NCBI GenBank assembly: GCA_016192705.1
Contig: JACPTQ010000043.1
Location: 1-64,000, forward strand
Length of the DNA stretch: 64,000 nucleotides
Direction of reading: 5' to 3'
From: Deltaproteobacteria bacterium
Lineage (GTDB): Bacteria; Myxococcota; JACPTQ01
In this document: piece by piece, positions 16,973 through 26,924 of the stretch
How positions within the stretch are numbered: the first letter of the stretch is position 1
Layout: each line of letters starts with the position of its first letter
The notes under the pieces: model-generated
What the model saw: only the letters and a program-made list of their open reading frames with translations
Database searches by the model: none
Told to the model about the DNA's origin: nothing
Position numbers and translations under genes: made by a program

Positions 16973-19398
16973 AACGGCGCACTCGACGAATAGCAACCGT
17001 CGCCCGAGTAAATCTTCAACTCCCACGGCGTGCAGCTCGCTCCGCCGTAGAACCGAATATCAATTAAAACAGTTCGCGAGTCATCGGAGCCCCAATTGTC
17101 TGATTTAAAGATCTCGACCGCTTCGTCGGCGCCGTACGTTGTTTGGCTTCCCCAACACGACCCGCTCGTCCAGCTTGAGCCGGTCCACTTCTGACACGAA
17201 TAATCAGACACAGTCACGAAGAGGTCGTATTCGGTCCCCGCGGGAACCACCAGCAACATCTTCCCAGCCAAATCGGACGGCCAATCCGAGCCTTCCTTAA
17301 TGACCCACGAAAAGAAACCGCCCTGTGTCCCGGTCGTTCCGCCGCGGTAAACGCACCCGCTCGCATCACCGTCAAACGTTCCGAGGCTCGACCCTGGCGA
17401 CGAATTGCTATGGTCCCTGTGCTGCGTCTCGCAACCGTTCGCCGAATTTGAATCGCAGTTCGAGTAACCCCAATAACAACTCCCGAGCGTACAAGTCCCC
17501 GTCGCACACGATGCAGACGCGTTCGCGCGTAAACACGTCGTCCCGCAGGAACCGCAATCCGTCGTCGTGTTGACCGCGGTTTCGCACCCGTTGACGACAT
17601 TGCTGTCGCAGCTCATGTAGAGCGACGAGCACACCGGCGTGCAGACGCCCGAAACGCACGACGTCGTGCCGTGCGCGTTCGTGCAGGCGGTCGTGCAGTT
17701 CCCGCAGTAACTAACGTCGGTCTGTGTGTCGCGGCAAACGAGTCCGCAGCACGCGCCGCTCGCGCACTCGGTACCGACGCTGCACGACTGCCCAGCGCGC
17801 TTCTTGCAGATGCTGCTCTTGCATTGGTGCGTCGCGGCGACACAGTGCGTGTCGTTTACGCAGCTCGTGCGACACGCCGTCCCGCTGCATTCGTACCCGT
17901 TGCAGTTCACCTGCGTCCCTGTCTGGCACGTTCCCGCGCCATCGCACATTCGCGCGTTCGACTGAACTCCCGCGGAACATGACTGCGCGACGCACTCCGT
18001 GCTCGCCGAATACAACTGGCACGCGCCGTTTCCGTCGCACATACCGGTCGAGCCGCACGAACTCGCGGCTTGACTCGCGCACTCGGCCTCCGGGTCGGTT
18101 CCAAGCGCGTAAGGCAAGCAGGCCCCCGTCGCACACGATTGGCAGGGCCCGGAGCAGTCTTTGTCGCAGCACTTGCCGTCGGCGCAAAACCCGAGCGCGC
18201 ATTCGTTGCCCGAGGTGCACGATGACCCTGTCGTCCGCTTCTTCTCGCACGTCGTGCCACCGCTGCAGAAGAAACCCGCAGGGCACGCTGCGTCACTGCC
18301 ATTACAAACGATGTTGCAGAATGTGACCGCCGCCAAGTTCGTTTCGCATCCGTTCCAAGGGTTCCCGTCGCAATCGAAATAGCCGTTCGCGCAAGTTGGC
18401 ACGCAGGCGCTGCTCACGCACACGTTCCCGGTCGTGCCCACGTTGGTCTCACAGGTTTTGTAGCAGCCTCCGCAATGCGTCGCGGACGTTTGAAAATTGA
18501 ACCCCTCGTCAATGACGCCATCGCAGTTGTTGTCCTTGCCATCGCAAATCTCCGATTGCCCGGCGTTCCGCGTTTGGTCGTTGTCACAGGAGCCGCCGTC
18601 GTAGCTGTCGGCGCCGAGACAGCCCGCACCGATGCCGTAGCCATCGCCATCGGCGTCCACGCACCCTGGGCAAAGCCCGCCGTCCGCGGGGAGGCACTGT
18701 TTCGTCGTGCCCGCATCGACCCCCGCGTCGGCTGGGACGACGACGTCACCACACTCGTAGCCCGCTTGGCACGCTTTCGTCGCGCAGCTTTGCGTGCAGT
18801 AGGTCGCCCCGCCGATGTTCGTGCACTGGTCTCCGCCCGAACCGCACGTTGGGCTCGTCGAGCAACGGATGCAGTAAACATCGCCGGCCGGGAAACAGAC
18901 TTGCGCATAGTTGCCACCGCCGATGTCGACGACGCGACACCCCCAACCGACGGGGCAATCCGTACCACATGAATCGGAGCAAACGCGCCCGAGCGTGTTC
19001 GTTTGGACGCAGAATCCCGACGCGCAATCCCCCGCGAAGTCGCACGACTGCCCAATCGTCTTCGTGCCGCCAACGCCCGCGTCGACCCCAGCGTCGGTTT
19101 CGCCCGCATCGGCGCCCGCGTCCGCGCTCGCTCCCGAATCCGTCGCCGCGTCCGCATCGACACCCCCGCCCGCATCGCCCCCCGCGTCGATCGACGTTTG
19201 AAGCGGCGCGCACTGCCCACCTTGGCACGTGTAACCAATTTTGCAATCGGCGTCCTGGTTGCAGCGGTTCGTCGACTGCCGCGGAACCGTTGCGTCGGTG
19301 CACGTTGAAACCACGGAGAGGCAAACGAGACTCGCGAGGAGTGCGAGCCCGCGCCAAAGCGAAGCGCCCACGCGCCCGGCTTGCCCCCCAAGAGTCAC
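16969..19398 (-). CDS. large Cys-rich MopE-like lipoprotein
   Basis: About 809 residues. I use the GTG at 19398, which puts an Ala/Leu signal sequence (LALLASLVCLSVVSTC) about 17 residues in; a TTG at 19467 is an alternative. An N-terminal Cys module and a D-A-G linker lead to a long run of disulfide-rich units. One is a MopE-type motif, DADGDGYG and ICDGKDNNCDGVIDEG. Others have the form CGGC-x-TC or CGSCGTTC with ANGYFDCDGN or GYSNCDSN turns. The last 130 residues lack most Cys and look like a PPC-type beta sandwich. MopE motifs can bind Ca or Cu in other proteins, but here that is inference. A surface structural or adhesin role is likely. Confidence 0.82.
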   Translation of the reverse strand: MTLGGQAGRVGASLWRGLALLASLVCLSVVSTCTDATVPRQSTNRCNQDADCKIGYTCQGGQCAPLQTSIDAGGDAGGGVDADAATDSGASADAGADAGETDAGVDAGVGGTKTIGQSCDFAGDCASGFCVQTNTLGRVCSDSCGTDCPVGWGCRVVDIGGGNYAQVCFPAGDVYCIRCSTSPTCGSGGDQCTNIGGATYCTQSCATKACQAGYECGDVVVPADAGVDAGTTKQCLPADGGLCPGCVDADGDGYGIGAGCLGADSYDGGSCDNDQTRNAGQSEICDGKDNNCDGVIDEGFNFQTSATHCGGCYKTCETNVGTTGNVCVSSACVPTCANGYFDCDGNPWNGCETNLAAVTFCNIVCNGSDAACPAGFFCSGGTTCEKKRTTGSSCTSGNECALGFCADGKCCDKDCSGPCQSCATGACLPYALGTDPEAECASQAASSCGSTGMCDGNGACQLYSASTECVAQSCSAGVQSNARMCDGAGTCQTGTQVNCNGYECSGTACRTSCVNDTHCVAATHQCKSSICKKRAGQSCSVGTECASGACCGLVCRDTQTDVSYCGNCTTACTNAHGTTSCVSGVCTPVCSSLYMSCDSNVVNGCETAVNTTTDCGSCGTTCLRANASASCATGTCTLGSCYWGYSNCDSNSANGCETQHRDHSNSSPGSSLGTFDGDASGCVYRGGTTGTQGGFFSWVIKEGSDWPSDLAGKMLLVVPAGTEYDLFVTVSDYSCQKWTGSSWTSGSCWGSQTTYGADEAVEIFKSDNWGSDDSRTVLIDIRFYGGASCTPWELKIYSGDGCYSSSAPF

Positions 19399-19524
19399 GC
19401 CTCGATGAAACGGCACCTCAGCTCCTCCATCAAATGTACCCGAACAGCGCACATCCAGCAACGGCAAGGGTTACGCGAAGCCCGTTTCCTTGACTGCCGG
19501 GACTCAATCCCCAATCATATAGAG

Positions 19525-20733
19525 ATGATGCGAGGTCGGCGTTTCGCGGTTTTCGCGCTCCTTCTTGCGGCGCTTTCGACCGGACTCAAGTGCACTGGGC
19601 TGAAGTCGCGATTGTTTGGCGTTGACGCGGGTGCGGATGCGGGTGCGGGCGACGCAGGGATCGACGGTGGGACCGATGCGGGAATCGCTGAAGATCCTAA
19701 ATGCGACGCGGGCGTGAAGCCCCTTGGATGCGGATGCACCAGCGAAACAGAATGCGACGCGGGCAACTGCACCGACGGCGTCTGCTGCAACGAGAACGCG
19801 ATAAATTGCTTCGGCTGTCGACGATGCGACGGAGACAATCGAGGCACGTGCGTTTTTGTTTCGCGAGGCGATGACCCCAAGAACTACTGCGCGGAAAACC
19901 CGCAGTCGTGCGCCGCTGGCGTTTGCGATGGCAATGGCGGATGTGCGCCGGTCGACGCGGGCGTTTCGTGCGGTCCCGCGAGCTGCATGAACCTCGTCGC
20001 GGTTGGCCAGTACTCAACAACCGCAAGTCAACTTCCCGTTTGCGATGGCATCACTTCATCCTATTGCCCGGTGGCTTCGTCGTTTCCGTGCGCCGATGGT
20101 GGAACATGCGGCGATGCGGGAACGTGCAGAACCACGTGCGGCGTCGACGCCGACTGCGTCCAGGGTTTTTATTGCGCGGGCGACGCGGGATGTGCAGCGA
20201 GAAAGTCGAACAACTCAGATTGTGACGCCGGGAACGAGTGTCAAAGCAACGTCTGCACATCGTCTGCGAAATGTGCTGATTGTGACACGCACCGCGATTG
20301 CTCGTCGCAATCATCGTCCTGCATTTCCAACACACGAACCTGTGGGACTTGCAGCCTGAGCGACTTGAGTTGCGTGAGCGCGGGATTCGGTTATTGCAAC
20401 ACCAGCGCTTTCCCTATCCAGTGCGCGTGCACACCCACCAATGGAGCCGCGCCCTGTACCAACGCGCGAGCGCCATTCTGTCCCACGTTTGGCGGCTTGT
20501 GTACCTGTGGTTCGACCGGCTTGCAATGTACACGAGCGTCGGGAAATATCTGTACGTCAACAGGTGATGCCGGCGTGTGCAAAGTCGCGCCCCAGAATCC
20601 GTGCGTATCGTCAAGCGACTGCGCGAGCGACGCTTGCGACGCCGGTCGCTGCGGCCCGGTTGGGACAGGGTCGCCTTGCCGTTATAACGCCGACTGCGCC
20701 GCAGGCGGTTGCGATTCCGGGATCTGCGGCTAA
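19525..20733 (+). CDS. Cys-rich D-A-G lipoprotein
   Basis: A 402-residue predicted lipoprotein, divergent from the MopE-like gene with a 126-bp gap between starts. Two consecutive ATGs (19525, 19528) open it. A signal precedes Cys near LKC, then a D-A-G linker. The mature part is a chain of short disulfide units such as CGCTSETECDAGNC, SSSDCASDACDAGRC and YNADCAAGGCDSGIC, which resemble Dickkopf-like or 'Stigma' Cys repeats. The last residues CDSGICG sit four bases from the convergent bioB stop. No catalytic motif was seen. Confidence 0.78.
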   Translation: MMRGRRFAVFALLLAALSTGLKCTGLKSRLFGVDAGADAGAGDAGIDGGTDAGIAEDPKCDAGVKPLGCGCTSETECDAGNCTDGVCCNENAINCFGCRRCDGDNRGTCVFVSRGDDPKNYCAENPQSCAAGVCDGNGGCAPVDAGVSCGPASCMNLVAVGQYSTTASQLPVCDGITSSYCPVASSFPCADGGTCGDAGTCRTTCGVDADCVQGFYCAGDAGCAARKSNNSDCDAGNECQSNVCTSSAKCADCDTHRDCSSQSSSCISNTRTCGTCSLSDLSCVSAGFGYCNTSAFPIQCACTPTNGAAPCTNARAPFCPTFGGLCTCGSTGLQCTRASGNICTSTGDAGVCKVAPQNPCVSSSDCASDACDAGRCGPVGTGSPCRYNADCAAGGCDSGICG

Positions 20734-20737
20734 CGTT

Positions 20738-21805
20738 TCAGTTTGCGATGACAGCTAATGAAACGCGACCAGAATCAGTTTCCCGATCGACGACCTTCGC
20801 GATACTCGAACGACCACAAGCCTTCGGCTCAAGACCAAGGTCGGAAATCATCTTGAGGTCGTCTTCGGGGCTGCGATTTTTCGTCGTCAAAAAGTCGCCG
20901 ATCATGATGCCGCTCGCGCCCGCCTGAAAGATGAGCGCCTGCAAGTCGCCGAGGTGCTGACGCCCCGCACAGATGAAAATGTTTTTTGTCGGCAACACAA
21001 ACCGAAACATCGCGACTTGGCGCAGCATTTCGAGCGGCGCCATCGGCGCGCGCTCCTTCGCGACCGCTGCCATTGGCGTTCCCTCGACCGACACGAGAAA
21101 GTTGAGCGGCACCTCGTCGACGTCGAGCTCGCGAAGGGTCATCGCCAAATCGACGCGGTCTTCGGCTGCTTCGCCCATCCCGATGATGCCGCCGACGCAC
21201 GTCCGCATCCCAACCGCGCGCGCGTTTCGAATTGTCGCGATTCGGTCGTCGTACGTGTGCGTCGTGCACACCTTTTCGAAGTAGCCGCGTCCCGTCTCAA
21301 GGTTGTGGTTAAACTCCGTGCACCCCGCGGCACGGAGCGCCTTAAATTCGTCGAGCCCCAAAAGCCCGAGCGACGCGTGCGCTTCAAGCCGGCCGCCCGC
21401 AGAGACCTGCTTGACCCGCGCAAGAACCTTGTCGAACTCCGCGCCTGCCTTGTATCCGCGCGTTGCCGTGACCATGCTGAGCGCGCCCGAGCCCCACGCC
21501 TCCGCCCGCGCTTCGGCCTTTGCGACCTCCGCCTCGGAGATGATCCCAGTGCCGCGCTCGACCCCCGTCTCAAAGCGCGCCGACTGCGAGCAAAACCCGC
21601 AATCCTCCGGGCAGCCACCCATTTTCGCATTCACGATGGAGCACAGATGCACGCGGTTCCCGAAGTGTGCCTCGCGCAGCCGATTCGCCTGCTCGAACAA
21701 CACCCACGGCGAAATCGCCTCATCCGTCGCGAGCCCGAGCGCTTCGTCGCGCGACACGAAATAGCCACCGAGGATTTTCTCTGCGAGGTGAGACAAAGAC
21801 GTCAT
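20738..21805 (-). CDS. bioB: biotin synthase
   Basis: A 355-residue radical SAM enzyme that inserts sulfur into dethiobiotin. The SAM cluster motif is C65-x3-C69-x2-C72 (GGCPEDCGFC). FNHNLETG corresponds to the YNHNLDT motif, and IFICAGRQHLGDL contains the Arg/Gly of the second-cluster region. Length is usual. It starts within the stop of gtrA (ATGA), so it is translated from the gtrA message. No bioA, bioD or bioF lies nearby, but a biotin protein ligase is encoded at 50439-51158. Confidence 0.95.
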   Translation of the reverse strand: MTSLSHLAEKILGGYFVSRDEALGLATDEAISPWVLFEQANRLREAHFGNRVHLCSIVNAKMGGCPEDCGFCSQSARFETGVERGTGIISEAEVAKAEARAEAWGSGALSMVTATRGYKAGAEFDKVLARVKQVSAGGRLEAHASLGLLGLDEFKALRAAGCTEFNHNLETGRGYFEKVCTTHTYDDRIATIRNARAVGMRTCVGGIIGMGEAAEDRVDLAMTLRELDVDEVPLNFLVSVEGTPMAAVAKERAPMAPLEMLRQVAMFRFVLPTKNIFICAGRQHLGDLQALIFQAGASGIMIGDFLTTKNRSPEDDLKMISDLGLEPKACGRSSIAKVVDRETDSGRVSLAVIAN

Positions 21806-22293
21806 TTCGTCTTCGCCTTAAATGTCCACTTACTTTGAATGACGAAGTTGATGACAACGCCAAATCCGATGCCGATGAGCTGCGAAATGCCGGCCCAGAT
21901 TCCGACAACTTCATAAAAGAATTGCGTCACGCTCCACTGCACCACGGCGCCCAGCGCCGACCCGATGTAATATTTCCAAAGCTTCGACCAAAAGTGCGAG
22001 ACGCCTGGGTGCCGAAGATCCCCGAAGGTCCAGTGATGATTGAGCATGAAGTTCGTGAAGATCGAAACGACGATGCCGAGGAGATTCGCGACACGCACCG
22101 CCGTGACGTCGTCGAGGCCCGTGAAAACGAAGCGACGGAAAACTTGAAAAACGACAACGTTGACGAACACGCCCGTGCCGCCGACAAGGCAGAATCGCAG
22201 AAAGCGCGGCGGAAACATCGCACGAAATCGCGCTGGGACAAGCTCGCGAAGGCGCATCCAGAGTGGCGCACGTTTGACATCCACCGATTCCAT
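21802..22293 (-). CDS. GtrA-family membrane protein
   Basis: A 163-residue protein with the four-helix GtrA fold: FLRFCLVGGTGVFVNVVVF opens it, NFMLNHHWTF follows helix 2, and INFVIQSKWTF closes it. GtrA proteins are thought to help flip or supply polyprenyl-linked sugars for cell-surface glycosylation. The ATG at 22293 has AGGAGG eight bases upstream, while longer frames up to 22527 have no such site. A short acidic-basic head precedes helix 1. The gene is coupled to bioB through ATGA, with no clear functional link. Confidence 0.88.
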   Translation of the reverse strand: MESVDVKRAPLWMRLRELVPARFRAMFPPRFLRFCLVGGTGVFVNVVVFQVFRRFVFTGLDDVTAVRVANLLGIVVSIFTNFMLNHHWTFGDLRHPGVSHFWSKLWKYYIGSALGAVVQWSVTQFFYEVVGIWAGISQLIGIGFGVVINFVIQSKWTFKAKTK

Positions 22294-22496
22294 GTCGTCG
22301 TCCTCCTCTGGGCTGGTGTCGGGTTCGGTCACCAAAGGCGCACAAAATCTCATCGGAGGCAGCGGTAAGTCAAGGTACGGCGATCGCGCGACCCTTCGCG
22401 GATTCGCGCGGTTCAAAACCGTTCGAATAAAAGCCGCGACAACATTCGCGAACGTTCGCCCCCGTGTTACAAACAGAATCAAGGAGTCGCTCAAAC

Positions 22497-25307
22497 GTGG
22501 CCGACGCAAGGCGGGCATTTCTCGCAATCTCGCTCGGAGTATTCGCGCTTGGAGAGCCAGGGGGCTGTCGCAAATTCGACTACAGCGGCGTCGCGTGCAA
22601 CGTCGGCGCTACGAATGGCTGCCCAAGTGGTCTCGCGTGCGTCGCCGCGAACGACGCGGATCCCGGCGCGGGTTATTGCGCTCCACAAGGCACGATCGCG
22701 GACAGCGGCACAGATGAAGACGCGGGTGCCGACGGTGGCAACGCAGGGATCGACGCTGGGACCGATGCTGGGACCGACGCGGGCGCCGATGCGAGCGTTG
22801 ATGCGAGCGTAACGGCGGGACTCATCGCGACAATTACGTCTGTTAATCCACATCCCGTCGCCTACGACGGGTCCGTGAACATTCAAGGGACGGCCCAGGG
22901 GGAAAACGTCATTTCCGTCAACCTCCGCGAAGGGTTAATAGGAGTTGCCCTTTCGATCCCGGTAACGGACGGTGGATGGTCAGCGAACCTCGCGGCGACG
23001 AACTGGTTTCAAAATTCATTCACAGCCACCGCGGTGACATCCGAGGGCAACACGGGTGATGCGAGCGCACCATATCGCGTCTTCACGGTCGGATTCCCCG
23101 CAACCGACGTGGTTGGCCTTCCTGACGCAAGCTTCACGCTCCCGTGCAATGGAACTCCGCATGGCGCCGGCTTCAAATCGCCGGGGCCCTTGGCAATCGA
23201 CCCTGGCTTCAATCGCCTCTTCGTCGCGGACCGCGAGAACTACCAAATCCTCATCTTCAATCTCAACGCCGACGGAACACCCGCGGGCTCGGACGCTTTT
23301 TTTGCCATCGGCCAATCAGACGTCACCTCCTGCATCCAGGCCACGCTTCCCGACGCGAAAAGCATGAACAATCCCGAGGGGCTTGCCGTTGGACGCGATC
23401 GGCTGTTCGTCTCCGATACCAACTTCAACCGCGTTCTCGTCTTCAATGTGGACACCGTGGTCTTAGCGGCGCCGCTCGAAGCAACCAGCGTACTCGGACA
23501 GCCCAACATGACGTCCAGTGCCCCCGGAGCTGGAGCTTCGGGCTTATCGAGTCCGTATGGTCTCGCGGCCGCGGCCGACGCTGGGCTTCTTTTTGTCGCG
23601 GACCGCGGGAACAACCGCATACTTGTGTTCGACATCACAACGCTCGACGCCGGGAAAGCGGCGATCGCGGTGCTGGGACAAAGCGACTTCAACGGCACCT
23701 CTCCCGACAGCGGAACAAATCGCCTCAATCAGCCCGTCGGCGTCGCGTACGACGACACGCGCCAATGGCTCTACGTCGGCGACAGCTACAACAACCGCGT
23801 TCTCGTCTTTGACGTCGCCGCGATCGACGCCGGCGAAAACGCGATCGCGGTGCTCGGGCAACCGAGCTTCGCGGCAAACGGCGCGAGCGCGTCAACCATG
23901 AACGGCCCTGGAGGCGTCGCCCTCACAAACGACGTGCAAAAACGCTTGTACGTCGCCGACAACGGAAACCATCGCGTTCTCGTGTACGACTCCTATGAGG
24001 TTGACGCCGGAGAGCTCCCGATCGCCGCCATCGGCCAGCCCGACTTTGCAACGGTCACAGGCGGAACATCGGCAGTGTCGCTTTCTTTTCCCCGGGATGT
24101 CGTGACTCACGTGACCCCATCGCGACAATGGCTCTTTGTCGGCGAGGCCGCAAACAACCGTGTCACCGGATTTGACATCACAAACGCTGGCTCGATCACG
24201 ACGGGAATGGATGCGTCGGTTCTCCTCGGACACGTCAGCAAAGGCGCGCCCGTTTTCACGTCGGATTGCGCCAACGGCCCAAACGACATCGGGTTCGATG
24301 ACCCGAGGGGCATCGCAATCGACCTCGACGGCCATCGCTTGTTCGTTGTCGATCGCGGCCGCAACCGCGTCCTCGTCTTTGGAATCGGCGACGACAACGC
24401 CACCATCACGCGGAACGCATCAAGCGTCCTCGGGCAGGTCAATTTCGCGAGTTGCGGTTACGGCACCTCCGCGCGCACCCTTAATCGCCCCAACGACGTC
24501 GCGTACGATCCGAAGGGGAATCGTCTTTTCATCGCGGATGAACAAAACTACCGCGTTGTTGTGTTCGATGACGCTGGAATGACGACAGGAGGTTCGGCGA
24601 TCGCCGTGCTGGGACAATCGACCCTTAATTCCGTCGACGGACCGCCAGCCGCCTCGCAGTCGCGTTTCGGCCCGACTCTCCACGTTGCGCTGGACGCCGA
24701 CGGCGGGCGCCTTTTCTTATCGGACGGCGATAACCATCGCGTTCTCGTTTTTGATGTCGCACCGGGATTCCCGAACGGCGCGGATGCCGGGTTCGTTCTC
24801 GGGCAAACGACGTTCACGACAAGCGCAGCTGAATCTGGCACCCCCGGCTTCATGGGGCCGCGGGGTCTTGCGTTCGACGCGGTCGCAAGCCGGATGTTTG
24901 TCGCGGACCAAGGAAACAGCCGGGTCCTCGTCTTCAACACGACGGCGTTGGCGAACAACATGAATGCCGAATTTGTCCTCGGACGCCAGAACTTCGACTC
25001 AATACCGGCCGCCGAGTCTGCGGGGGACGGTGGCGTCTCGCTGCCCGTCGCCGTCGCGCTCAGTTCATCGCGCACAACGCTCTACGTCAGCGACGGCAAC
25101 TTCAACCGCGTCGCCGTTTTCGATCTCACGCGGCTCGCAACCGGCCTGATGGCGTCGACGGCACTCGGTCAACCAACGTTCGCCACCATTGGCGGGCTCT
25201 CGAGCACACAAATGCAATCGCCGCGGGGACTCGCCGTCACGTCAAATCGCCTTTTCGCTGTCGATTCACAAAACGATCGCGTCCTCATCTTTAACGTCGG
25301 CCCGTAG
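22497..25307 (+). CDS. large NHL-repeat lipoprotein (12 NHL motifs)
   Basis: About 936 residues. The GTG at 22497 has AAGGAG about ten bases upstream; an earlier GTG lies at 22464. After a signal ending in GGC, a Cys module (CRKFDYSGVAC, CPSGLACVA, DPGAGYC) and a D-A-G linker lead to a small Ig-like domain (TSVNPHPVAYDGSV). Twelve NHL-type strands follow, each of the kind RLFVADRGNNRVLVFD and separated by V-L-G-Q-P phrases. Twelve motifs fit two six-bladed propellers. The protein ends NDRVLIFNVGP. NHL propellers bind proteins, RNA or glycans; the partner here is unknown, and the lipoprotein signal points to the cell surface. Confidence 0.87.
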   Translation: MADARRAFLAISLGVFALGEPGGCRKFDYSGVACNVGATNGCPSGLACVAANDADPGAGYCAPQGTIADSGTDEDAGADGGNAGIDAGTDAGTDAGADASVDASVTAGLIATITSVNPHPVAYDGSVNIQGTAQGENVISVNLREGLIGVALSIPVTDGGWSANLAATNWFQNSFTATAVTSEGNTGDASAPYRVFTVGFPATDVVGLPDASFTLPCNGTPHGAGFKSPGPLAIDPGFNRLFVADRENYQILIFNLNADGTPAGSDAFFAIGQSDVTSCIQATLPDAKSMNNPEGLAVGRDRLFVSDTNFNRVLVFNVDTVVLAAPLEATSVLGQPNMTSSAPGAGASGLSSPYGLAAAADAGLLFVADRGNNRILVFDITTLDAGKAAIAVLGQSDFNGTSPDSGTNRLNQPVGVAYDDTRQWLYVGDSYNNRVLVFDVAAIDAGENAIAVLGQPSFAANGASASTMNGPGGVALTNDVQKRLYVADNGNHRVLVYDSYEVDAGELPIAAIGQPDFATVTGGTSAVSLSFPRDVVTHVTPSRQWLFVGEAANNRVTGFDITNAGSITTGMDASVLLGHVSKGAPVFTSDCANGPNDIGFDDPRGIAIDLDGHRLFVVDRGRNRVLVFGIGDDNATITRNASSVLGQVNFASCGYGTSARTLNRPNDVAYDPKGNRLFIADEQNYRVVVFDDAGMTTGGSAIAVLGQSTLNSVDGPPAASQSRFGPTLHVALDADGGRLFLSDGDNHRVLVFDVAPGFPNGADAGFVLGQTTFTTSAAESGTPGFMGPRGLAFDAVASRMFVADQGNSRVLVFNTTALANNMNAEFVLGRQNFDSIPAAESAGDGGVSLPVAVALSSSRTTLYVSDGNFNRVAVFDLTRLATGLMASTALGQPTFATIGGLSSTQMQSPRGLAVTSNRLFAVDSQNDRVLIFNVGP

Positions 25308-25348
25308 CAAGAAACGCCGTGGTGGCAACGCTTGCCATCGACCGTCCC

Positions 25349-26887
25349 TCACGAGACCGTGTCGGGTTCAATGGCTTGGCGGCGTGCAAGCAGCCGGAGC
25401 AGCCAAACGATCGTGACCAGCAGCATGGCCGACACGAACACGGACCTCTCATCACGCCAATCGAAAACGAGCGCCGCAAATTGAGTGGTGGCGAGGAATC
25501 CGAGGCCGATAAAAAGACGCTTGGGTGACGACACCAAAAGCGGCGCAACAAGAATCAGAAGAACGAGGTAATAACATGCGGGCGCAACAACGATCGGCAC
25601 CATGAGAACGCCCGCGACGGTTGCTTCCCACGCGGAGTCGAGCCCGAGGATCGCAAGCACGAAGAGAACACCGATGGTCAGCGCGACGAGCCCAAATACG
25701 GCGACGCGGTCCTGAAAAACCGCCTTTCGCGCCTCATGAAACCCCGCGTAGGGGTCTTCTCGACTGTAGTCCTGGGTGCGCGCGTCGACCTTGTCCGGAT
25801 CAAAAGCAACGAGTGGCCTTAGACCGATCTCGCTGGTATTCGGTCTTGACGCATGGCGTGTGATGTTCAAAGAAAACTTCGAATACGCCTCAGGTCCGCC
25901 TGGCGAGACGAAACTCAGCGGCACGACCAGAGACGCCGCGAGAACTGCGCCACCGACGATCCGGATGGCCTCACGGTCCCATTTCCGATGCACGACGAGT
26001 CCGCGCGCGAGGCGCACCAGGCTTCCCGCGAACAAGAGGACCGGAAAAAGCTGAAAGAGCGCTGCGCCCCCGAGGAAGGCCCCGCCCAAGACAGGTCGGT
26101 TCTTTTTGAGAAGGCAAACTCCAACGATGGCCGCCACAACGAAAAACGATCGACCGAACGCGCCGCCTGTCCATCCAAAATCCCACGGCGCTCCAAAACC
26201 CAACGCGAACAGCATCACCGCAAGGACCTTGCCACCAAACGCCCAGCGAACAGCGAAGAACGCCAAGAGAAGAAGCGCAGGGTCGATGAGCGCAAGCAGC
26301 GTCAACATCAAATCGGAGACTGGGCCGAGGTTGGTCAGCGCGCTGCCGACGAGATTCCATACCGGAGTGGCGTTGTACCCGTGGTCGACGAAAACGCGCG
26401 CCCATTCTTCGTCAGGGGCCTTCTGCCCGAAAAACGCGACGTCGGCCCGAAACGCGTTCCATCGTGGAATGGTAAACGCCTGCCGACAAGGCTCTGGATT
26501 TCCTAGGACACGAGATGCGAAAACCAGATTCTTCGATTCAAGGTCGCGAACGCGGCGCCGCTCCACGTTTTTCACGCGCCCGAAGGTGGCCTCGGCGACA
26601 AACGCGCAGTGGTAGAGAAGCGTGTGACCGAGCTCCTTGAAGTACTTTGAGCCGATCACGTAATGAAACATCTCGTGATGGTGGATGAAGGCGCCGTGGT
26701 GAAACCTCCCGAGATTTATCCAGCCGAAAATGCCGAGGACGCCAAGGATTCCCCACGCGATGTGCTGACGGGACCCGCCGAGGCGTGATCGGACGATTGA
26801 TCGAAACCGTGCGGACCAGCGCGTGGCGGCAACAAAAGCAATGAGCAGAAGGCAAATCGCGGTTTTTAGGATGAGTATCGCGTTCAT
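25349..26887 (-). CDS. polytopic membrane protein of unknown function
   Basis: A 512-residue integral membrane protein with about ten hydrophobic helices. A periplasmic loop after the second helix carries HHHEMFHYVIGSKYFKELG and an acidic/aromatic stretch. The general layout (early loop with charged residues, many helices, a C-terminal loop near 340-375) resembles GT-C type polyprenyl-phosphate glycosyltransferases of the DUF2029 sort, but no diagnostic motif is secure. It lies 37 bp downstream of the NHL gene at 26925-30287 and may share its transcript. Confidence 0.65.
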   Translation of the reverse strand: MNAILILKTAICLLLIAFVAATRWSARFRSIVRSRLGGSRQHIAWGILGVLGIFGWINLGRFHHGAFIHHHEMFHYVIGSKYFKELGHTLLYHCAFVAEATFGRVKNVERRRVRDLESKNLVFASRVLGNPEPCRQAFTIPRWNAFRADVAFFGQKAPDEEWARVFVDHGYNATPVWNLVGSALTNLGPVSDLMLTLLALIDPALLLLAFFAVRWAFGGKVLAVMLFALGFGAPWDFGWTGGAFGRSFFVVAAIVGVCLLKKNRPVLGGAFLGGAALFQLFPVLLFAGSLVRLARGLVVHRKWDREAIRIVGGAVLAASLVVPLSFVSPGGPEAYSKFSLNITRHASRPNTSEIGLRPLVAFDPDKVDARTQDYSREDPYAGFHEARKAVFQDRVAVFGLVALTIGVLFVLAILGLDSAWEATVAGVLMVPIVVAPACYYLVLLILVAPLLVSSPKRLFIGLGFLATTQFAALVFDWRDERSVFVSAMLLVTIVWLLRLLARRQAIEPDTVS

Positions 26888-26924
26888 CTCAGGGGCTTCA
26901 ACGCGCGCTTCTCCCTAGTCTCAT

